Positions 59,648 through 64,000 of a stretch of 64,000 nt of DNA are shown here, in pieces. The notes below the pieces were generated by a model. It did not search any database and was not told the origin of the DNA. It worked only from the letters and a program-made list of their open reading frames with translations. The position numbers were made by a program, and so were the translations under genes. The stretch is taken from positions 620,001 to 684,000 of the forward strand of contig NC_017954.1 in assembly GCF_000264495.1 (NCBI RefSeq). Direction: 5' to 3'. This stretch comes from Thermogladius calderae 1633 (GTDB lineage: Archaea > Thermoproteota > Thermoprotei_A > Sulfolobales > Desulfurococcaceae). Each line of letters opens with the position of its first letter. The first letter of the stretch is position 1.

Positions 59648-60433
59648 CTAAAGACGCTTCACTAGCCTCTCGTACAGTTTCTCCGGTAGACCGCAGTTGT
59701 ACCTTAAGCTCTCCACCTCCATGAAGTGGAGGTCTCCCGTGACTATGAGGGAGTGCGGGGGGCCGGGGTACTCGTACCCCCCGAGGTTCGGGACTAGATC
59801 TGCCACCATGTACTCGTCGCTGAACCCCAACCTCGCTAGCCCCACACCGACTCTCCCGGCTAATAGCCCCTCCTTGTCCCCCTCCAGTAACATGCTTACA
59901 GCCTCCTGGACGGTCATCGCCTTCGACTCCTCAGCCCTCCAGTCGAGTAGTATAAGTGTGTGCAGACCTCTAGAGGTGTTGTCCTGTATAACTCTCAGCA
60001 CGTAGTCGACGGAGGAGGGGTCGTACGTCAGGGTCACAGTCCTGCCCAGCTTGTAGAAGTGAAGCCCACTCCTACTGAAGGCTAGAGAGACCACTGTTAG
60101 ACCGTTCACGACTTTCACTTCCACACCTCTTTTAGCGGCCTCTACTCTTATGGCCTCGTGGGTTGTGGCTATTAGCGGGTCGCCTGGTACAAGTATAGCT
60201 ACTTTCCTCCTCGCCGCTTCTTCGACGATCCTCTCAATGCCCACGCCTTCCAGGTCGCTACGCTTAGCGAGCCTGACCTCTTTGCGCCCGATCAGTTCTA
60301 TGATCCTGTTGATGTCCTCGTGGATGCTAGTGTACGTGTCGATGATTACGAGGTCGGCTGACTCGATCGCCTGGATCGCCTGTAGTGTTAGGTCCTCGTA
60401 CTTCATCCCTATACCCACTAGCAAGAGCAACAC
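59648..60433 (-). CDS. dphB: Diphthine synthase
   Basis: An AdoMet-dependent methyltransferase of the tetrapyrrole-methylase fold that acts on the modified His of elongation factor 2. MLLLLVGIGMKYEDLTLQAIQAIESADLVIIDTYTS, VAILVPGDPLIATTHEAIRVEA and FSRSGLHFYKLGRTVTL are typical. The 261-aa length is normal. It starts within a few bases of the membrane glycosyltransferase stop, on the same strand. Confidence 0.95.
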   Translation of the reverse strand: MLLLLVGIGMKYEDLTLQAIQAIESADLVIIDTYTSIHEDINRIIELIGRKEVRLAKRSDLEGVGIERIVEEAARRKVAILVPGDPLIATTHEAIRVEAAKRGVEVKVVNGLTVVSLAFSRSGLHFYKLGRTVTLTYDPSSVDYVLRVIQDNTSRGLHTLILLDWRAEESKAMTVQEAVSMLLEGDKEGLLAGRVGVGLARLGFSDEYMVADLVPNLGGYEYPGPPHSLIVTGDLHFMEVESLRYNCGLPEKLYERLVKRL

Positions 60434-61795
60434 TTACCACCCTATCGAGCGCCAGGCAACTCTCATTACGTAAATGATCGCAGCGTTGTAAACTAAGGTT
60501 ACCATGATTGAGGTGAGGGGCATAGCGTTGTAGAGGCTCCTGAAGATGAAGTAGGACGTGGGGCTGGACTTTAAGAACGAAATGACGACCGCCAGCGGGT
60601 TGTGGTACCCGTAGCTAGCGTAGAATATTCCCTCGGCAGGTTCCCAGCTAGAGTCCTCCACAATGTATATGTCCCCTCCGACGATCACCGCAGTGTAGAA
60701 CGTAAAAAACGGGTATATCGCGAGGCTCCACATGGGCAGGGCTACGCTCACCTTCCTTAGCTTAAGGCCTAGACCCCCTCCTAGTATGGCCGACATTGCT
60801 ATGAGAAGGGGGGTCAACCAGGTCAGGTAGTTGAGACCACCCACTTTGTTGAAGACCAATATTCCACTAACGACCAGAACGTAGTAGAACAGCGCTTTCT
60901 CCCTGTACACTCCCATGCGGATTAGCTTGTAGAAAAAGTAAGCCATGAACGCTACGAAGGGCACGACCCAAGCCCACGTAATGAACTCTGGTAAGAGCTG
61001 GACGTTGAACGATACCGCGTAGAGGGGTATCGCCCACAAACTCAGGTCTTGCGGGTAGCGGAAGCCGTGGAATAAGAGGCTTTTTGCGACGAAATCTACC
61101 GGGTCGTACAGTAGGAAGGGGAGCGAGAACAGTACGATAGGCGCGACGAAGTACACAAGAGCCTTTACGAGCGCCTTCTTGAGCCCGTGGCGTTTGAGTA
61201 TGTAGGCGAAGGGGATCAAGGCGATGAACACGAAAATCTGCTTAAGAAGAGTAACGAGAGACGCTACTAGCAGGCTTTTTTCCGCTTTACCCTCCTCGAG
61301 AAGTATCATGGACAACAGGATGAGCAAAGCTACGAGGAGATCGAACTGAAAGCCCGCCAAGGTTGAATATGCGCTCAGATTAATCAGCCACAGTAGGCCG
61401 GCCGCGTACCCGTACCTCCTCCGGAGGATGAGATAGATGAAGTTAAAGCTCAATATGAAAGGTATCTTGTCGACCAGGACTACTAAAGGGTTTAAGGGGC
61501 CTGCCTCGAACTTGAGTAGGTTTGCGAGACTTAGCCCTAGCCAGTGGAAGAGTAGGAACGTGTAGACTGTCAAAGGAAAGTAGGCTGTCTTCGAAGCTAG
61601 AGAATACGTTTTACTCAAGCCGTACTTGGTCGCTATATCGTACCACTGCTCGAAGTACCTGTAATCGTAGTAAGCGGTTGTGAAAGGCGCTGCAAACGCT
61701 ATGAAGATATTGGCCACTATTAACGGGATCCAAGACCTCTCCAGCCTCTCGACGAAACGATTGACGACAAAGCGCATGTACTTAAACCACCGCAC
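60434..61795 (-). CDS. Polytopic membrane glycosyltransferase-like protein
   Basis: A 453-aa protein with about ten membrane helices. The first extracytoplasmic loop contains TTAYYDYRYFEQWYDIATKYGLSKTYSLAS, with acidic and aromatic residues like the active-site loop of lipid-linked-sugar (GT-C) mannosyltransferases. HWLGLSLANLLKFEAGPL and DPVDFVAKSLLFHGFRYPQDLSLW follow. It probably uses dolichol-phosphate sugars for glycan assembly. The exact family is not certain. Confidence 0.75.
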   Translation of the reverse strand: MRWFKYMRFVVNRFVERLERSWIPLIVANIFIAFAAPFTTAYYDYRYFEQWYDIATKYGLSKTYSLASKTAYFPLTVYTFLLFHWLGLSLANLLKFEAGPLNPLVVLVDKIPFILSFNFIYLILRRRYGYAAGLLWLINLSAYSTLAGFQFDLLVALLILLSMILLEEGKAEKSLLVASLVTLLKQIFVFIALIPFAYILKRHGLKKALVKALVYFVAPIVLFSLPFLLYDPVDFVAKSLLFHGFRYPQDLSLWAIPLYAVSFNVQLLPEFITWAWVVPFVAFMAYFFYKLIRMGVYREKALFYYVLVVSGILVFNKVGGLNYLTWLTPLLIAMSAILGGGLGLKLRKVSVALPMWSLAIYPFFTFYTAVIVGGDIYIVEDSSWEPAEGIFYASYGYHNPLAVVISFLKSSPTSYFIFRSLYNAMPLTSIMVTLVYNAAIIYVMRVAWRSIGW

Positions 61796-61868
61796 GAGTT
61801 TTTAATCGCATTCAAAATCTAGATTAGGCGATCGAAGATAAAAATAGGCTAAGGGAAGATGAGCGGCG

Positions 61869-62675
61869 GTGAACCCCGCGGACCTAAGTGGACCTGTGGT
61901 CTACCTTAAAGCTGGAGGTAGCTTCCTGACGATCAAAGAAAAGCCTTTCAGCCTTAACTTCCGCGCTTTGAGTTCCCTAGCTAGGATCCTGAAGGGGGTT
62001 CCAGCCGAGTTACCTTTGGTTTTAGGTAACGGGGGCGGCAGCTTTGCCCACATAGTAGTAAAAGCCATGCGCGATAAATACGGCGCCAGGCCCCTGCTTG
62101 TAAGGTGTCAGTCAGCAACACGATGGCTGAACAAGCTGGTGGTCGACTACCTCGTGTCTGAGGGGGTCGATGCCACCTCTATTCAAACAAGCGCCATTAT
62201 CACTGGGGGGCCCGGTGGGTTCGTAGTCAACCACTTGCCGGTCGTTATGTCGATCAAGAGGGGTATTAGACCCGTGGTTTACGGGGAGTGCGTTTTCACC
62301 GAGGATGGCTACTCCGTGCTCTCCACAGAGGCGGTCTTCACACTGCTTGCGGAAAGGATTAGGCCGTCACTGTTCGTCTTCCTCATGGACGTGGAGGGGG
62401 TCTACACGTGCGACCCAAAGAAATGCGAGAAACCCGAGCTCGTCTCGAGGATCGACAGCAGTAATGCTACGAGGGTCCTGAAGAGTTTAGGAGATCGGTC
62501 AGCTGCCGACGCTACAGGCGGGATATCCGGCAAGGTCAGGTCGGCCATAGAGCTCTCTGCCAAGTTCAGGGTCCCAGTGCTCTTGATGAGCGGGTTCAAC
62601 ACTGATGACGCTGTCAAAGCTTTAACGGGACACCTCGAGGACGTTAGAGGAACTGTCGTCTATATCGAGCGTTAG
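61869..62675 (+). CDS. ipk: Isopentenyl phosphate kinase
   Basis: It makes isopentenyl diphosphate from isopentenyl phosphate in the archaeal mevalonate pathway. An amino-acid-kinase fold: VVYLKAGGSFLTIKEKPF, LVLGNGGGSFAHIVVKA (with the catalytic-site His), PVVYGECVFTEDGYSVLSTEAVFTLLAERI, FLMDVEGVYTCDPK and DATGGISGKVRSAIEL. The 268-aa length is normal. The loop reads GNGGGSFAH rather than the commoner GHGGGSFGH. Its product feeds the prenyl synthase at 52475. Confidence 0.9.
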   Translation: MNPADLSGPVVYLKAGGSFLTIKEKPFSLNFRALSSLARILKGVPAELPLVLGNGGGSFAHIVVKAMRDKYGARPLLVRCQSATRWLNKLVVDYLVSEGVDATSIQTSAIITGGPGGFVVNHLPVVMSIKRGIRPVVYGECVFTEDGYSVLSTEAVFTLLAERIRPSLFVFLMDVEGVYTCDPKKCEKPELVSRIDSSNATRVLKSLGDRSAADATGGISGKVRSAIELSAKFRVPVLLMSGFNTDDAVKALTGHLEDVRGTVVYIER

Positions 62676-63091
62676 ACTAGGTAGATAGCAAGAGTCCCTT
62701 GTGCTAGGTCAACGTAAGGCTCCCTCTTACGCGATACGACAATACACGAGATACGCCTGGTAATAATCAGGTAGTCGATCAAGCTCTCGCCCGGGGTGGT
62801 CACTGTCACGTACTCCTCGAACCCTAGGTCTACACTACTTACCACGTATTTTCCCAAGTCTAGCTCCTCGCTACAGTTCACCGCGCTCGCGGGCTTTAGC
62901 TCATCGTGTTCCACGTAGATGTACTTCTTTCTCTCGTCGCTCGCTACGCGATACGACTTGGCCTGCTCGAATACCACCCCTCTGGGCCTGACCTCTACGT
63001 TGAAGCTCCCCTCAATCGTTAAGGCGTCGTCCGCTAGTTTGACCAAGAGGCCTGACGAACCCCACTTCACGCACTTCCTCTTACTGCTCAA
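62672..63091 (-). CDS. Unknown 139-aa protein
   Basis: A beta-rich soluble protein (SFNVEVRPRGVVFEQAKSYRVASDERKKYIYVEHDEL) with three cysteines and no recognised motif. It overlaps the 3' end of the IPK gene by 4 bp on the other strand. A gene-like composition and an ATG start with TTTTTAAAG-like promoter sequence upstream (about 63105-63112) support it. Confidence 0.6.
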   Translation of the reverse strand: MSSKRKCVKWGSSGLLVKLADDALTIEGSFNVEVRPRGVVFEQAKSYRVASDERKKYIYVEHDELKPASAVNCSEELDLGKYVVSSVDLGFEEYVTVTTPGESLIDYLIITRRISCIVVSRKREPYVDLAQGTLAIYLV

Positions 63092-63152
63092 CGTCTCACT
63101 CTACCTTTTTAAAGAGCCCGAAATGGTTACTTAAATAGTAAGGGGGTTTCCC

Positions 63153-63365
63153 ATGCCGAGGAGCCCAGTCGTGATATTGCGAGAGGAGGCGAGAAAGAGG
63201 GGAGTAGAGGTCCTAGATGTATACTCGTTCAAGGAGGTAGACCTGGTTAGAGCTAGGGTGGGGGGCAAGGTCGTTGTTGTCGAGTCAGCTAAGAAGGTCT
63301 CGACTCTCACAACAAAGGACGAGGTCGTCAAGTTCGTAGAAGACCTCCTTAAAAAGTCGGCGTGA
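63153..63365 (+). CDS. Small unknown protein (70 aa)
   Basis: An alpha/beta mini-protein: VVILREEARKRGVEVLDVYSFKEVDLVRARVGGKVVVVESAKKVSTLTTKDEVVKFVEDLLKKSA. It is highly charged. ATG start with ttacttaaatag upstream as a promoter. The family is not recognised. Confidence 0.65.
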   Translation: MPRSPVVILREEARKRGVEVLDVYSFKEVDLVRARVGGKVVVVESAKKVSTLTTKDEVVKFVEDLLKKSA

Positions 63366-63388
63366 ATGCCAGCAGTGGACCTAAGAAG

Positions 63389-64000
63389 CTACTCTAGGAC
63401 TATATACACCACCGCTTTCTCGTCGGGGTTCATCAACTTAAACGAGACTATGTTGTCGTGACTGCTTAGGTCTACTCTGTTCCAGCCCTCAGAAATGGAA
63501 TAGCTACTAGTGTCGACAAGCCTCGGCGGTAAGCCTACATCGTACTCGCTCACCTTGAGAGTGTTGGGCTTGCTCGAGAATACCCTCAGGTGGGGCTCCT
63601 TGTACCCGGTTAATGGTACGCCGCCAAAGACCCTACTGCCCACAGTGGAGCCCTCGACCCTGAAAACGACGGGTGGTTGTCTACCCGTGAGGATGCTCTC
63701 CTCGCTTACGCTCAAGACCTCTCTCACCCCGATATCGACCTTGGTGGCGTCCCTTCCTCCCAGGTTGGGGGAGTTGTTCGTGCCGAGTAACACGTCGTTG
63801 CCTCTTTTGGTCATACTCGTGATCCTGGCGCCTGTTGCGAGGACTATTCTAGCAACTGGTGGAGTTATGTAGACGAGAACGGAGGGGCCCACGGTGTAGT
63901 TCAGAGTCTTGACCAGACTTTTCTTGGGCTCTGCAACGTGTAGGACTCCGTGAGAGTAGGCGTTGAACGCGGCTAGTACACCGCCTCCGATTACGAGGGC
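63389..64000 (-). CDS. Membrane-anchored beta-rich protein (5' end beyond the window)
   Basis: The frame is open to the window edge at 64000. Its first visible residues, ALVIGGGVLAAFNAYSHGVLHVAEP, are a membrane helix, after which comes a beta-rich region (VGPSVLVYITPPVARIVLATGARI, VVFRVEGSTVGSRVFGGVPLTGY) to the stop at 63389. A GTG at 63892 is only an internal candidate start. I recognise no family. Confidence 0.6.
   Translation of the reverse strand, partial: ALVIGGGVLAAFNAYSHGVLHVAEPKKSLVKTLNYTVGPSVLVYITPPVARIVLATGARITSMTKRGNDVLLGTNNSPNLGGRDATKVDIGVREVLSVSEESILTGRQPPVVFRVEGSTVGSRVFGGVPLTGYKEPHLRVFSSKPNTLKVSEYDVGLPPRLVDTSSYSISEGWNRVDLSSHDNIVSFKLMNPDEKAVVYIVLE

Overview
The window is chromosomal DNA from a hyperthermophilic archaeon of the Crenarchaeota, most likely a member of the Desulfurococcales. 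The organism is inferred from gene content: an ESCRT-III/CdvB division protein, primase large subunit PriL, archaeal D-aminoacyl-tRNA deacylase DtdA, diphthine synthase, isopentenyl phosphate kinase, a wybutosine (TYW3) enzyme, the alpha subunit of ADP-forming acetyl-CoA synthetase, and a tRNA-Thr gene split by a short intron. Many genes start with TTG or GTG just downstream of an archaeal TATA box, which suggests leaderless mRNAs. Others have GGTG/GGAGG ribosome-binding sites. Genes are densely packed on both strands, and the chromosomal DNA is clearly more GC-rich than one inserted segment.

The outstanding feature is a segment of about 4.9 kb, 2865-7805, that splits a radical SAM gene. The last 34 codons of that gene lie at 2754-2858 on the minus strand and the first 340 codons at 7806-8825. 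The 6-bp palindrome CCTAGG occurs at both junctions, and joining the two halves through one copy restores a continuous reading frame. The segment is AT-richer and carries a restriction-modification-like set: a helix-hairpin-helix (EndoIII-like) DNA glycosylase with a [4Fe-4S] motif and an Asn-Gly in place of the catalytic Asp, a 107-aa unknown, a beta-class DNA methyltransferase (probably N4-cytosine), and a convergent 340-aa unknown that may be the restriction enzyme. Its ends have 24/26-nt subterminal inverted repeats and GC-rich hairpins. No transposase is visible. The right non-coding arm holds three degenerate copies of an approximately 45-nt RNA-like unit.

Layout outside the element. 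1-2763: partial DUF58-like gene, M42 aminopeptidase, small membrane exporter, DUF998 protein. 8896-11039: SPL-type radical SAM protein, aldo/keto reductase with no ordinary start codon, intron-containing tRNA-Thr. 11106-16088: a corrinoid methyl-transfer cluster (core-MetE-like, corrinoid protein, reductive activator, MtrH-like, MetF-like) that probably makes methionine; a BtuFCD-type uptake system at 56703-59585 could supply its cobalamin. 16085-22794: MoaD/ThiS-like carrier, acetyltransferase, PriL and a group of secreted or membrane proteins, one of them a receptor-like protein with a cytoplasmic winged helix. 22848-29917: NAD(P)HX repair, YkgJ-like protein, DtdA, TYW3, tRNA-binding domain, SfsA. 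30001-42249: ACD alpha, HAD, nicotinate phosphoribosyltransferase, small heat-shock protein, nucleoside phosphorylase with PfkB kinase, succinyl-CoA synthetase, pyrophosphatase. 42383-53814: glycosyltransferase, MBL-fold nuclease, TatD, AIR-synthase-like protein, CdvB, CutA, TrpRS, HPS-like protein, polyprenyl synthase. 53891-64000: UPF0248, glutamate dehydrogenase, nicotinamidase, ABC transporter, DphB, membrane glycosyltransferase, IPK, unknowns and a partial membrane protein.

Two fairly convincing C/D-box guide RNA candidates lie on the minus strand in gaps at 42251-42304 and 55489-55537. Function calls rest on motifs and recall of families; no database search was possible.
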